64,000 nt of DNA from Myxocyprinus asiaticus (GCF_019703515.2 NC_059363.1:2850317-2914316), one strand, 5' to 3'; positions 1 through 12,228 are shown, counted from the stretch's first letter. The notes: generated by a model not told the origin, from the sequence alone. A program made the numbers and translations.

Positions 1-768
1 ACAGACCTCCAAAGTTCATGTGGCCTTCAGATTAGCTCAAGAACAGTGCGTAGAGAGCTTCATGGAATGGGTTTCCATGGCCGAGCAGCTGCATCCAAGC
101 CATACATCACCAAGTGCAATGCAAAACGTCGGATGCAGTGGTGTAAAGCACGCCGCCACTGGACTCTAGAGCAGTGGAGACGCGTTCTCTGGAGTGACGA
201 ATCATGCTTCTCCATCTGGCAATCTGATGGACGAGTCTGGGTTTGGTGGTTGCCAGGAGAACGGTACTTGTCTGACTGCATTGTGCCAACTGTGAAGTTT
301 GGTGGAGGGGGGATTATGGTGTGGGGTTGTTTTTCAGGAGCTAGGCTTGGCCCCTTAGTTCCAGTGAAAGGAACTATGAATGCTTCAGCATACCAAGAGA
401 TTTTGAACAATTCCATGCTCCCAACTTTGTGGGAACAGTTTGGGGATGGCCCCTTCCTGTTCCAACATGACTGCGCACCAGTGCACAAAGCAAGGTCCAT
501 AAAGACATGGATGAGTGAGTTTGGTGTGGAAGAACTTGACTGGCCTGCACAGAGTCCTGACCTCAACCCGATAGAGCACCTTTGGGATGAATTAGAGCGA
601 AGACTGCGAGCCAGGCCTTCTCGTCCAACATCAGTGTCTGACCTCACAAATGCGCTTCTGGAAGAATGGTCAAAAATTCCCATAAACACACTCCTAAACC
701 TTGTGGAAAGCCTTTCCAGAAGAGTTGAAGCTGTTATAACTGCAAAGGGTGGGCCGACGTCATATTAA
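1..768 (+). CDS. Tc1/mariner transposase, C-terminal part (runs in from the left edge)
   Basis: This is a cut-and-paste DNA transposase that binds the inverted ends of its own element and inserts at TA. The frame is open from base 1 to the TAA at 766-768, giving 255 codons against about 340 for the family, so the N-terminal part lies outside the window. It begins in the end of the helix-turn-helix region ([10 protein letters not shown]). The DDE catalytic triad is intact: D in SDES (codon at 196-198), D in QHDCAPVH, and E in NPIEHLWDE. Exactly 34 residues separate the second D and the E, which is the DD34E signature of Tc1. The glycine-rich box [10 protein letters not shown] is present. No stop or frameshift is seen, so this half could be functional, but the missing N-terminus cannot be judged. 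It lies in the last intron of the kelch gene on the same strand. Confidence 0.95.
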   Translation, partial: TDLQSSCGLQISSRTVRRELHGMGFHGRAAASKPYITKCNAKRRMQWCKARRHWTLEQWRRVLWSDESCFSIWQSDGRVWVWWLPGERYLSDCIVPTVKFGGGGIMVWGCFSGARLGPLVPVKGTMNASAYQEILNNSMLPTLWEQFGDGPFLFQHDCAPVHKARSIKTWMSEFGVEELDWPAQSPDLNPIEHLWDELERRLRARPSRPTSVSDLTNALLEEWSKIPINTLLNLVESLSRRVEAVITAKGGPTSY

Positions 769-852
769 ACCCTATGGATTAAGAATGGGATGTCACTTAA
801 GTTCATATGCGTCTAAAGGCAGATGAGCGAATACTTTTGGCAATATAGTGTA
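1..852 (+). mobile_element. Tc1-like transposon, 3' half with terminal inverted repeat
   Basis: After the transposase stop, 84 bases of untranslated DNA lead to the typical Tc1 end (GAATACTTTTGGCAATATAG, then TGTA) at about 823-852. It is followed directly by TATATATA, consistent with insertion at a TA. The left end is outside the window. Confidence 0.88.
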
Positions 853-1010
853 TATATATATATATATTGTATATGTATATATGTATACATATATATGTTT
901 AGTAGATCATATGTATATATCAATAAGTATTTATATATATTTTATATACAATATATCAAAAATATTTATAATAATAGGGTATTATTATATTATACTAATT
1001 TATAACTATA
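849..1010. repeat. AT-rich (TA)n microsatellite and flank
   Basis: Alternating TA runs (849-868, 880-898) grade into irregular AT-rich DNA. The short frame here encodes a Tyr/Ile-rich string and is not a gene. This is the insertion site of the neighbouring Tc1 copy. Confidence 0.8.
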
Positions 1011-1084
1011 ACCGAAGTTATACTTGAAAAACTCAGTCCAAAGCTAGATGGGTTGTCGGGTCCTGTTGGACATTTATTTTGGAT

Positions 1085-1345
1085 CCCACAGAAGTCCAGG
1101 TGTAAAATCAGATTTCTTTGCTCTTTGAAACATTCTCAAATCATGCTGGATAAAATGATCATCAGGTTTTGTTCATGCTCCAATGCATGCTCTCTTTAAG
1201 GCATTGGGGGACTTACCAAATAGCCTACTAAAAATTTGAATGCAGCTTCTCAGTTGTTCTGCTGATAATATAATTTGTAATAAAAGTTTTATATTAAAGC
1301 ATTTTCACTAATGGTCTCAGACTTTTGGACACCACTTTATATGTG
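1085..1345 (+). mobile_element. Remnant of a second Tc1-type element (right end)
   Basis: Bases 1308-1340 carry GGTCTCAGACTTTTGGACAC, which matches the usual terminal sequence of another fish Tc1 subfamily. The 200 bases before it resemble the 3' untranslated part of such elements. No transposase frame remains. The left boundary is a guess. Confidence 0.5.
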
Positions 1346-1350
1346 GTTAG

Positions 1351-1581
<231 letters not shown>

Positions 1582-2080
1582 TGCTGACACATGTGAATAT
1601 GACTCTTCTGCACATTCACGCCCGGGATTAGACGTGCTGATACAGAAGCCTGTCTCACTCTCTCTCACACACGCACCCACTGGGAATGTAGAAGCTGATC
1701 TGCTCAGTTGGGCGCACACGGGCCTTTATGTAATATAGCGCACCTGACAGAGCTGTCACTCCATGTTTGTCGTGGCTCTAGCCTTAAACTCTGTGGCCAT
1801 TTTCACTGAAGTACGAAAACATTTTGCATTGAACTTAATTCCTTTTTATCACCATTCACAAATTTCAGTAGCAGTTTTTGCATTGCGGGAGTCGTCATTG
1901 CTAACTTTGTAATGTTTGCATCATTTTACTTTTCTTTGTTTTTTGAGCAAACGCACTTGAAAATTACACTGACTGGTTGCAGGAATCCGTGTAAGAGTTC
2001 ACTCAGTCACACACAGAAGCACTTTTTAATACATGGACACAATGTTACGCACTGAAACCCTGAATGTAAGTGTACAAGCT
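1582..2080 (+). other. Probable 3' UTR and flank of the kelch gene
   Basis: About 500 bases with no coding signal follow the stop codon. I see no AATAAA before the miniature transposon at 2082, so the polyadenylation site is either a variant signal or lies further on; an AATAAA occurs near 2542 inside repeat DNA. Confidence 0.4.
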
Positions 2081-2081
2081 T

Positions 2082-2400
2082 AAAGGAATAGTTCACCCAA
2101 AAATGAAAATTCTGTAATTGTGTACTCACCATTTTGTTGACTTTTTTTCTCCTTATGAACACAATAGGAAATGTTTTGATAAATGTTCATGCTGCTGTGA
2201 CTAGGGGCTGTCAAGCTCCAAAAGTGCCAAAAAAGCACCATATATACCAACAATAGTCCATAGAACTCATGTGCAATATTTCCAGTCTTCAAAAGTCATA
2301 CAAAAGCTTTCCATGATGAACAGATCAAAATTTAAATCATTATTCAGTGAAAATCTTGCCCTCGACTGCGGCCTTCAAATCGCATTCATGTTCAATGCTT
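2082..2400 (+). mobile_element. Miniature transposon, GGATAGTTCACCC family, left part
   Basis: It begins TTAAAGGAATAGTTCACCC, then AAAAATGAAAATTCTGT and a degenerate TACTCACC motif. Other copies in this window share these blocks, and complete copies end in the inverted form GGTGAACTATCCCTTTAA. TTAA at the tip suggests a Kolobok- or piggyBac-type target, but no transposase is present. The matching right tip may be at 3120-3139, with other repeats inserted between. Confidence 0.7.
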
Positions 2401-2564
2401 AGTAGATTACTTATGAAATGTAATCTGGTATGATTACACATTGCACAAAAATTGTAATCAGTAAGGTAATCTTTTAGATTACACTTTCTAGGTAATCAAA
2501 TATGGATTACTTTTAGATTACTTGTTGCATTTTTTTATGAAAATAAAATTTTACGTATATCAAG

Positions 2565-2690
2565 TAGAGGTCGACCGATAGTGGATTTTGCTGATACCGA
2601 TAGCTAAGGTGGCAGAAAAAGGAAGATAACCGATTAATCGGCCAATAGTTTTTAAAATTGATTTTTAGAATGTTAACAAATTGTCTTAGT
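2565..2690 (+). repeat. Dispersed repeat with CCGATA/ATCGG motifs
   Basis: The block starts AGAGGTCGACCGATAG and contains several CCGATA and CGATTAATCGG segments. I recognise this as an abundant fish repeat end, probably a DNA transposon, but cannot name the family. Only one end is visible. Confidence 0.45.
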
Positions 2691-2741
2691 CTTTCCGTAC
2701 TATGACGTCCAAAACTAATAAAATGCCAAAATGTTTATTGT

Positions 2742-2912
2742 GCAACACGCTCAACATGCCACGTGATAAGATGCGCGGATTGACGGTCTCAGACGCAGAG
2801 GCAACTGAGATTCGTCCTCCGCCACCCGGATTGAGGCGGGTCACTACGCTACCACGAGGATTTAGAGCGCATTGGGAATTGGGCATTCCAAATTGGGGAG
2901 AAAAGCAATTAT
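2742..2912 (+). mobile_element. tRNA-derived SINE, 5'-truncated copy
   Basis: The stretch GATGCGCGGATTGACGGTCT through GGGAATTGGGCATTCC matches the 3' half of the longer copies at 51158-51598 and 56943-57389. The tRNA-like head is missing. It is embedded between miniature-transposon ends. I could not find target duplications. Confidence 0.8.
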
Positions 2913-2979
2913 CAACACAGATTAATCTGTAAAACAGATCTATTTGTCTACCTCTAAGATCAAGTACCAATTTACACTC

Positions 2980-3139
2980 CTTTCATTAAAGAAATATTCC
3001 AGGTTCAGTACAAGTTAAGCTCAATCAACAGCATTTGTGACGCAATGTTGATTTCCACAGAAATATAATTTCTACTCAGTATTGTTTTTGCATTGCACTT
3101 ACAATGGAAGTGGTATACTGGGTGAACTATTCCTTTAAT
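2980..3139. mobile_element. Miniature transposon fragment(s)
   Basis: It contains a second cyprinid-type repeat block (AAGAAATATTCCAGGTTCAG, CAAGTTAAGCTCAATC) and finishes with GGTGAACTATTCCTTTAA at 3121-3138. This tip is the inverted partner of the sequence at 2082, so 2082-3139 may be one miniature element carrying nested insertions. Confidence 0.5.
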
Positions 3140-4185
3140 TAAATATATTTTAGTTTTATCTTAAGACACAAATTAATCAGACACAGGAAGAGAGTATATT
3201 AATGGGATTCTCTTACCATGAGGAGTTTGTGAACAATAACACAGATGGAAATAATCTCACCTCCCTTCGACACCATCCACTGGAAAATCTTTAATTTACG
3301 GGATCTTGGACTGGAATGTGAATGCAGACTGGATGCCTCAAACCGAACTGATGTGAAAGTTGTAGCTTTGATTTAGTTTCACATTTTTCTTGCACGCTGC
3401 CAAAGCACAAACAGGAAGTCAAAACAGGAAGTGTTTGCCTTTATTTCCTCTGCATTGCCAAACGGTGAAGATGGCACGACACGCTGTCCGACAGGGACAA
3501 ACACTCTCAATCTCTGTAAATGAAAGTAAAGTTTATTTTAGAAACTATACGTGTTGACAAACTGTTTCTAGACAAATGTATAGTATGTTAAAGAAATGTA
3601 TTGTACAAAAAAAACAAGCTGTTATTGTTTAAATTAATGATTTAGTGCGTAATCATTAATTAGAACAATAATACTCAAAATACAATGTACATTCTTAATG
3701 AAAGCATTATTGGTGTCTAATTTTTTTTATGACAGTATCTGGTACGATTACTCTTGAATGATTTTGCAACAAAATTACATTGGTTACCAACACTTATTAA
3801 AAACATAAATCATTAGCTTTTAAGGATGGAGGGCATTTTTGGGAACCAACAAATAATTTAGATTTATTGAGTATTTTGCTAAAACTGAGTGGACACTAGC
3901 CACACTTAAAAGTGTGTGAATGTTATTGCATAAGATAAGGAATGAGGATCGTAAGGAATTTAACAGTTTTGGTTCCAGTTCCGATTCCTCTAAACGATTC
4001 TCATAATGAACCCTTAACGGTTCCATTGACGATTCTTTTAGTACTTTTTAGGAAGAAATATTGGAAATGAAAATATGCAGTTCTTATTGAATTAATTGCC
4101 CTCAGCAGTCTGTTACCGCATGATGAGATCATTTCATATATTATAACAGCATATTCTTGCAATACATTCAAGCGTTAAACGTTTT
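3140..4185. other. Non-coding stretch before the 77-bp satellite
   Basis: No exon or clear element is seen. Bases 3930-4060 hold repeated GGTTCC/GATTCC/CGATTC words resembling the edge of a DNA transposon, so the satellite that follows may lie inside an older element. Confidence 0.4.
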
Positions 4186-4189
4186 GCTG

Positions 4190-6215
4190 TGTAGATTCAA
4201 AAGAACTGACTCCTAAGAGTCATTCATTCAGGAAACGGACTATATTAGTCATGCAGTTTGTTTTGTGCTATAGATTCAAAACAACCGACTCATAAGAGTC
4301 ATCCGCTTGGGAATTGTGTTACACTGGTCACATTGTATCTTTCACGCCATTTATTCAAAAACAACTGATTCATATGAGTCATTTGTTTGGGAATCTGTAT
4401 ACACGAGTCGCGCTGTACGTGCTGTAGATTCAGAACAACTGGCTTATAAGAGTCATTCGTTCGGGAATCAGATTACACTGGTCGCACTGTATGTTTCGTG
4501 CTGTAGATTCAGAATAACCGACTCGCAAGTTGCTTGTAAGAGTCATCCATTCTGGAATCGGATTGGTCGCACTGTACATTTCAGGCTGTAGATTCAAAAA
4601 AGACCCGACTCATAAGAGTAATTTGTTTGGGAAACAGACTACATTGGCCGTGCTGTAGACTATGTTTCGAGCTGTAGATTCAAAGCAACCCACTCATAAG
4701 AGTCATCCGTTTGGGAACTGGACTACACTGGTTGGTCTGTGTTTCACACCATTGATTCAAAGCAACCCACTCATAAGAGTCATCCGTTTGGGAACTGGAC
4801 TACACTGGTTGGTCTGTGTTTCACACCATTGATTCAAAGCAACCCACTCATAAGAGTCATCCGTTTGGGAACTGGACTACACTGGTTGGTCTGTGTTTCA
4901 CACCATTGATTCAAAGCAACCCACTCATAAGAGTCAAAAATTTGGGAACTGGACTACACAGGTTGGTCTGTGTTTCAAGCCATAGATTCAAAGCAACCCA
5001 CTCATAAGAGTCATCCGTTTGGGAACTGGACTACACAGGTTGGTCTGTGTTTCACACCATTGATTCAAAGCAACCCACTCATAAGAGTCATCCGTTTGGG
5101 AACTGGACTACACTGGTTGGTCTGTGTTTCACACCATTGATTCAAAGCAACCCACTCATAAGAGTCATCCGTTTGGGAACTGGACTACACAGGTTGGTCT
5201 GTGTTTCACACCATTGATTCAAAGCAACCCACTCATAAGAGTCATCCGTTTGGGAACTGGACTACACTGGTTGGTCTGTGTTTCACACCATTGATTCAAA
5301 GCAACCCACTCATAAGAGTCAAAAATTTGGGAACTGGACTACACAGGTTGGTCTGTGTTTCAAGCCATAGATTCAAAGCAACCCACTCATAAGAGTCATC
5401 CGTTTGGGAACTGGACTACACTGGTTGGTCTGTGTTTCACACCATTGATTCAAAGCAACCCACTCATAAGAGTCAAAAATTTGGGAACTGGACTACACAG
5501 GTTGGTCTGTGTTTCAAGCCATAGATTCAAAGCAACCCACTCATAAGAGTCATCCGTTTGGGAACTGGACTACACTGGTTGGTCTGTGTTTCACGCCATA
5601 GATTCAAAGGAACCAGCTCATTAGAGACATTCTTTCGAGGTTCAGACTACACTGGTCACACTATATGTTTCGTGTTGTTGATTCAGAACAACCGACTCAT
5701 AAGAGTCGTTTTGCGATCGGACTGTATGTTTCATGCTGTAGATTCAAAAGAACCGTTTTATAAGAGCTATTCGTTCAGGAAACGGACTGGTCACATTGTA
5801 TGTTTCGCGCTATAGTTTTAAAATAACCAACTCATAAGAGTAATTATTTCGGGAATCAGACTAAATTGGTCGTCAGACAGTGTTTTGCACTATAGATTCA
5901 AAGGAGCCAGCTCACGAGAGTCATTCTTTCAAGAATCAGACTACACTGGTCTCACTTTATGTTTCGTGCTTTACAGTAGATTCAAAAGATCCGGCTCATA
6001 AGAGTCATTAGTTTGGGAAACGGACTGGTCGCGCTGTATGTTTCGTGCTGTAGATTCAAAAGAACCGACTCATAACAGTCAATAATTCGGGAAACAGATT
6101 ACATTGGTCACACTGTAGGCTATGTTTTGCGCTGTAGATTCAAAACAACCAACTTCTAAGTTGTTTGAGTCATTTGTTCGGGAATCGGACTGGTCGCACT
6201 GTATGTTTGCCGTTC
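4190..6215. repeat. Satellite of about 77-bp units with a homogenised core
   Basis: Roughly 27 tandem units each carry a 14-base near-palindrome (GACTCATAAGAGTC, stem GACTC/GAGTC around ATAA). Units starting at 4677, 4754, 4831 and so on to 5601 are spaced exactly 77 bases, giving twelve core units that differ by only a few bases. A variant with AAAAATTT replacing ATCCGTTT occurs in the units at 4908, 5293 and 5447. Units on both flanks (4190-4676, 5601-6215) are strongly diverged and of uneven length. The small repeated frames inside are artefacts. Confidence 0.95.
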
Positions 6216-7972
6216 TGATTTGAAACTAGTGATTAAAATTCACTGAGCAAAAATTGCTCAGAAAAGTGAAGTTAGTTCTGAGAAAAGCTCCAGCAGCATT
6301 TAAGCGCAGATAACACTTGCTTTCATATCTTGTTATATAATGCAATGACATTCACATGTTTTTAACTATTGCTTGAGTGTCCAGATTCTTTTTGGAACTG
6401 CTGTAATGTTATGAAGTGCCACCCAAGAAAATGTTCTCCGTAATTCGGCATCGACTTTCTCTAGTGCTTGACGCATCATTCTGAACATTACAGGTGAAAG
6501 TGACTTTCTCCACCTAACTTCCATCACCTGTGTGATAACATTCTAAGATTTGATTATTATGATAATGTAGGACCATCTTATCATCATCTCAGATATATTA
6601 TATTGGCTTATGCCCTTAAGCTCTCACACAGCGTGAATGAAAATGCGCCGTTGGCTTTGTGCCGTCTTTTGGCATTCTCCAAATGTTCCCTCCCAATATT
6701 TACTGATGTGGAACAGTTCATTTTCTCTGTGCTGTTGCACTGGCCTCCCTCCCCGCCCGAACAGCCGGCTGTCTAAATAGCATTAAAGAGTCGAGCCGTG
6801 TGACTGCAGTCTGGCAGGATCCGTAAATGCACACGGCATCTTCCAGTGCCTGCACCTGTCTCTCTCCATCTCCTGCCACGAGCTCGTGGGCCTTCAGATA
6901 ATATATCACCATCCCATCCATCAAGATGAGTTATCCAACCCCTTCTGGCATTTAAATAAACTAGGCCACCATTCCTGTTTCTTATATCCTGTGAGTATGT
7001 TCACTGTGCAAACTCAGTTTTTATGGATCTGTGTTTGGGAGGCATGTTATTGTGTTCTGATGTGGACTGACACGTCTGGATTCACATTAAACCTCTTTAA
7101 CAGATGATGCAAGAGTGTGCGTTTACATGTACATCAATGCACTAATAACGACCAAAAATCTGCTTATTCAAAAACATCCAACAATGATCAGGTTATTCAT
7201 GTGCACAACACTCGTGCATTTTGGCAATAACACCATTATTAAAGTGTTACCCAGATATCTTTCCAGCCAACTGTATACTTGAAATATTGTTTTAAAGATC
7301 TAGTGTGTGTAATTTATTTTCATACTTTTGGGGAAATCAACCTACGAATGGCATACTTGCAGTTGTCTACCACATAAAGCATTGCAATTTAAACTGTGCA
7401 TTTTCACATTTGTTGAAAAGCTAGTGGCCAATTGGCCAATGCATTGCCATAGCCAATTTTTACTCGCATTTGGGGTATACAGAGGGTTAATCGTGGGCAT
7501 CGTGTACAGCAGAATGTAGGCATTTTATTCTTGTTTAAATGATGAAAGGTCTGTGTTTAGAAATGTAAATGGGAACAATGCCTGCTGTTCATAATTTATT
7601 GAACAATAGCTCAGTATGAGTATTGGCCTTGTTTGTCAAACCCAGCACTGAAGTTCCAGACACACAATTCCTTCAGGAAAGCTTGACTCAATACAAGGTA
7701 CAAATACAATCCTTAAGGGAACAGTGTGCACACGCTCAATTATTGCCATTATTCTTACCAAATTTACCACAGATGGTATGTGCATACTGGATTATGAGGC
7801 TTTTTTCCCCTGTATTTTTTATAACTTATGATTTGAACTGTTCATAGACCTTCTTCAGACTTCATATTAAGACCAGAGAAATAACAGTATTTGCACCATA
7901 TAGCTGTCTTTTTCTTTATTTAACTGAATTATTTATTCATTATTTATAGATATTTGTTTGAGGAGATATTTA
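6216..7972. other. Non-coding stretch, nothing identified
   Basis: No exon, RNA gene or clear repeat is supported. Short open frames here are not flanked by convincing splice sites and show no recognisable domains. Confidence 0.4.
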
Positions 7973-8235
7973 CCTTAAAAATGAAAATTCTGTCAACATT
8001 TACTCACCCGCATGTTGTTCCAAACCCGTATGACATTCTTTCTTCAATGGAACACAAAAGGAGATGTTAGGTAATGTTGATGTTGCTCTTTTCCAAACAG
8101 TGAATGTGGATGGTGGGCTGTCAATCTGCAAAAGTGACTTAAAAAATAAATAAATTGTAATTGAATTAAATTAGAAAGACATACTGTACATGTATGGACT
8201 TTTATAGTGCTTTTTGTAGCTTTTGAAGCTTATCA
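7973..8235 (+). mobile_element. Miniature transposon, GGATAGTTCACCC family, left part
   Basis: It holds AAAAATGAAAATTCTGTCAA, TTTACTCACCCGCATGTTGT and CCAAACCCGTATGACATTCT, the best-preserved internal blocks of this family in the window. The outer tip is lost and no right end follows. Confidence 0.72.
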
Positions 8236-8685
8236 TCGTCCGTCTCTATCAGGGATTAAATAGCCTATGGTTCAAAGAACAAAAACTAAAAAATGTTTTT
8301 GCAGAACGTAATCGAAAATGGGAATAAAGGCCCTTCGAATTGTTCCAGAGTGAAAACTTTATTTTTAAATAATAACCAGTTAATTTCGTTCCGATCATTT
8401 TTTTAACCCTTAAATGCATAGTAATTTTCCCAAACACTCTTACATATTCAGGGCTTTAGAGACCCGGCACTTATATCAATCAAGAATGTATGTACAAAAA
8501 TGCCCAGATTGTGTAACATTTTCAAAATACTTTCAATACAATTAGAAAATAATAAAAGAAAATATATTTTGATATTTAAATTTTCATAAATTAAAGAGAT
8601 AATGCAACAATTCAGGACAAATGAACGTAGAACAGGATTCATTATTTTCACACTGAATTTCATGAGATGCAACTGGCTGACAAAC
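8236..8685. other. AT-rich non-coding stretch
   Basis: Nothing recognisable. From about 8690 it grades into the 11-bp minisatellite. Confidence 0.4.
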
Positions 8686-8689
8686 ACAT

Positions 8690-10200
8690 ATTGAACTACA
8701 CGTAACACATAATCTACACATAAAATATACATAAGATACAAAAAACTACACATAAGATACACAATGTACACATAAGATACACAAAATACTCATAAGCTAC
8801 ACATAAGATACACATAATCTTCACTTAAGATACACATAAAATACACATAATCTACACATAAGATACACATAAAATACACATAAGATACACATAAGTTACA
8901 CAAAATACACAATCTACACATAAACTACACATAAAATACACAAGATACAAATGAGATACACATAAGATACACATAAACTACACATAAGATACAATCTACA
9001 CATAAGATACACATAAACTACACATAAGCTACACATAAGATACACATAAGATACACATAAAATACACATAAAATACACATAAATTACACATAAAATACTC
9101 ATAATCTACACATAAAATACACATAAACTACACATAAGATACACATAAACTACACATAAGCTACATATAAACTACACATAAGGTACACGTAAGATACACA
9201 TAAGCTACACATAAGATACACATAAGCTACACATAAGCTACACATAAGCTACACATAAGATACACATAAGATACACATAAGATACACATAAGCTACATAT
9301 AAACTACACATAAGATACACATAAGCTACACATAAGATACACATAAGCTACACATAAGGTACACATAAGATACACATAAAATACACATAAGATACACATA
9401 AGCTACACATAAGCTACACATAAGATACACATAAGCTACACATAAGATACACAAGCTACACATAAGATACACATAAGATACACATAAGCTACACATAAGG
9501 TACACATAAGATACACATAAGATACACATAAGCTACACATAAGCTACACATAAGATACACATAAGCTACACATAAGATACACATAAGATACACAAACCAC
9601 ATAAAATACACATAATCTACACATAAAATACACCAATCTACACATAAGATACACATAAACTACACATAAGATACACATAAGATACACATAAGCTACATAT
9701 AAACTACATATAAACTACACATAAGATACACAAACTACACATAAGATACACATAAGATACACATAAGCTACATATAAACTACACATAAGATACACATAAA
9801 CTACACATAAGATACACATAAGATACACAAACTACACATTAAATACACAAGCTACACATAAACTACACATAAGATACACATAAGCTACACATAAGATACA
9901 CAAACTACACATAAGATACACATAAGATACACATAAGCTACATATAAACTACACATAAGATACACATAAGATACACAAACTACACATTAAATACACAAGC
10001 TACACAAACTACACATAAGATACACATAAGCTACACATAAGATACACAAACTACACATTAAATACACATTATCTACACAAAATACACATAAGCTACACAT
10101 AAGATATACATAAGATACACATAAGATACACATAAACTACACATAAGCTACACATAAGATACACATAAGCTACCCATAAAATACACATAATCTACACATA
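8690..10200. repeat. 11-bp minisatellite (ACACATAAGAT / ACACATAAGCT)
   Basis: About 1.5 kb is built from an 11-base unit with two main variants, GAT and GCT, plus 8-10 base deleted forms and AAAT variants. The minus strand has no stop codon in this unit, and three units (33 bases) make an 11-residue cycle ILCVSYVYLMC that reads the same in every frame. That explains the long Cys/Tyr/Val frames on that strand; they are not genes. Confidence 0.95.
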
Positions 10201-10276
10201 TGTATTTTCTCAGGCACTTATTGAGTCTAAATGAGGGATGGGCATTTTGTGTACACTCAATACACTTTTGGTACTT

Positions 10277-10279
10277 GTA

Positions 10280-10310
<31 letters not shown>

Positions 10311-10311
10311 T
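10277..10311. repeat. (ATT)n microsatellite
   Basis: About eleven ATT triplets in a row, just downstream of the 11-bp minisatellite. Confidence 0.9.
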
Positions 10312-11317
10312 TGCAATTTTGGCATTTTTCTGTGTGTGTTACACTATTTATAGTTGAGGTACAGGGGGTGGAATGAGGTCCCGGGTCTCCCGAGGTATGC
10401 GTTTAAGGGTTAATGAAATCAAAGACCAAAGTGTTTATCACAGTAAATGTTCGAAGTTACCGTTTCTGAAACCTTTTCTTTTTAGTTGAAAGCATGTGCT
10501 TTGATTCTGAAGGAAACTGCTGCATCACACATTTCTTTGCCTAACTGCACATTGTGAATGAACCCTTCTGTGACATCCTGAAAACCTTTTAGTCAACTAT
10601 TTGAAAATGACTACATATACATACATGATTCATCTAAATGAATAGGAAAATATTGAGGTAAAAAGTACATTTCTCAGTTGTTTCCGGGTCTTCACTGAAT
10701 TATTGCTAGATATGATGCTTAGTTTAAATATATTAAACTAAAATAATTAAACAATTATTAAATAATTAAAATAATTCAGTCTGCATAAGATGATGTTAGT
10801 TCCAGACATGCCCATGCAGTGTGTGCATGTATGCAGGAGAGAGAGAATTTGGCCATTCATTTGATTTTAGATGGCCAGATGTACTTTATATTTGAGATAT
10901 TTTGTATCTTTTTGGGAATATATTTTTTATTAATAATGCATTTATTGAAAAGACGTTATTTTATATAGGCTGCTTTATACTATGCCTGTTATGATTTCTT
11001 TGCAGAGAATTCCCCCACATGGAAAAAAATATTGCTTATTCTCACTTATTTTGGGTGAGGCAAGTCCCTTATTTTGACCTTGTTTCTTTTCCCAGAACTG
11101 GCAACACTGCAACTGGTATATCGCCCACCCGTAGCCCAGAATACTTTCATTTTATTTCCTTCTAACTGGTTACCAATTAGAGAGGAGGCAGTTGAACACT
11201 CAAACCGGAATGGAAAAATACTGTTTCTGCTCACAAACCAACCGAAATGAGAAATATTTTGTTTTTAGTCCCTAGCCTCTATTCACTTGTATTAAAAAAA
11301 AAGCAGTGTGAACATTC
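10312..11317. other. Non-coding stretch, nothing identified
   Basis: AT-rich DNA with no supported exon or repeat. Confidence 0.4.
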
Positions 11318-11411
11318 TGTCTAAACATGTTCCACAAATGAAAGGTTTGGAACAACTTGAGGGTCAGTGAAGTATGGCAGAATTTTCATTTTTGACTGAA
11401 CTATTTCTTTA
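11318..11411 (-). mobile_element. Miniature transposon end, GGATAGTTCACCC family
   Basis: Reading left to right it has GGTTTGGAACAACTTGAGGG then CAGAATTTTCATTTTTGACT and GAACTATTTCTTTA. These are the inverted, diverged forms of the family's internal and tip sequences. Confidence 0.6.
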
Positions 11412-12168
11412 TCTCTTCATAAACCTTCTTTATGACTTTTGAATGCATCAACCTTGTGTTTACCCCACAAACAGCATTCGTACAGTATAATTTATAGCTG
11501 TATTTTTCTTTATTTCACTACATTATTTGTTTACTACACGCATCGACAGTAAACATAGCCAAAGATAGGGATACAGCATTGATTGAAGATAAAAAATGAA
11601 CAAGAAATGCGAACTGCATCTCTTTGATGAACTGAATGTGTTTCTTTAAACTATTGACCTCAAACTATCTGCTACTGCGTCAATTTCATTTGCTCTGTAA
11701 ACAGCTCCAAACCGCATCTAAACACAACATCGCCTCTGAAGAGATGATGGTAATTAGCCTTCCTCATTTAGACCCTGATTAAAGTGGAGGAGGTGCGGTC
11801 AGGCACTCAAGAAAGAGCCACGAGAGTAAATTATACATCACTGACTCTCATTGCAATGGATCTTGAGAAGATGGCTATTCTGCGTCCACAAATTTATGCT
11901 TTAAAATGATGTTTTACTGTGTATATTTTCATCCAAGATGCATCCCTTCATTAGCATTCCATTAGCAGTAAAGGCCGAGCGGTAATCAAGGGGAAATAAG
12001 AACACTTTGTTTCGTATGTCATTGGCTCTTCGTTAAAGACGGAGACTCTTGTGAAATGGGTTCAATGACCTTCTGTTGAAAAGCAGAGCTGTTGAAGTAT
12101 TGGAAATTTGATGGCAGATGATAAGAATTTTATATTATTATTTTTGTCATCCACACAGTTGTTCATAC
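11412..12168. other. Non-coding stretch, nothing identified
   Basis: No exon, RNA gene or clear repeat recognised. Confidence 0.35.
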
Positions 12169-12228
12169 TTAAGGGGATAGTTCACCCAAATATGAAGATT
12201 GTCATCATTTACTCACCCTCATGAGTTT
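12169..12228 (+). mobile_element. Miniature transposon tip, GGATAGTTCACCC family
   Basis: TTAAGGGGATAGTTCACCC is followed by ATTTACTCACCCTCATGAG, then homology stops abruptly at about 12228. This is a truncated left end with a well-kept tip. Confidence 0.75.

Noticed and set aside
4307..5815. Repeated 63-codon frames beginning MFHTIDSK
   Set aside because: Products of the 77-bp satellite; 77 is not a multiple of 3, so the frame changes at each unit.
4190..6215. Regular repeats considered as a CRISPR array
   Set aside because: Head-to-tail units with no unique spacers, in a vertebrate genome.
8914..9529. Long Cys/Tyr/Val/Leu-rich open frames on the minus strand, resembling a multi-spanning membrane protein
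   Set aside because: They are the translation of the 11-bp minisatellite and read the same in all three frames.
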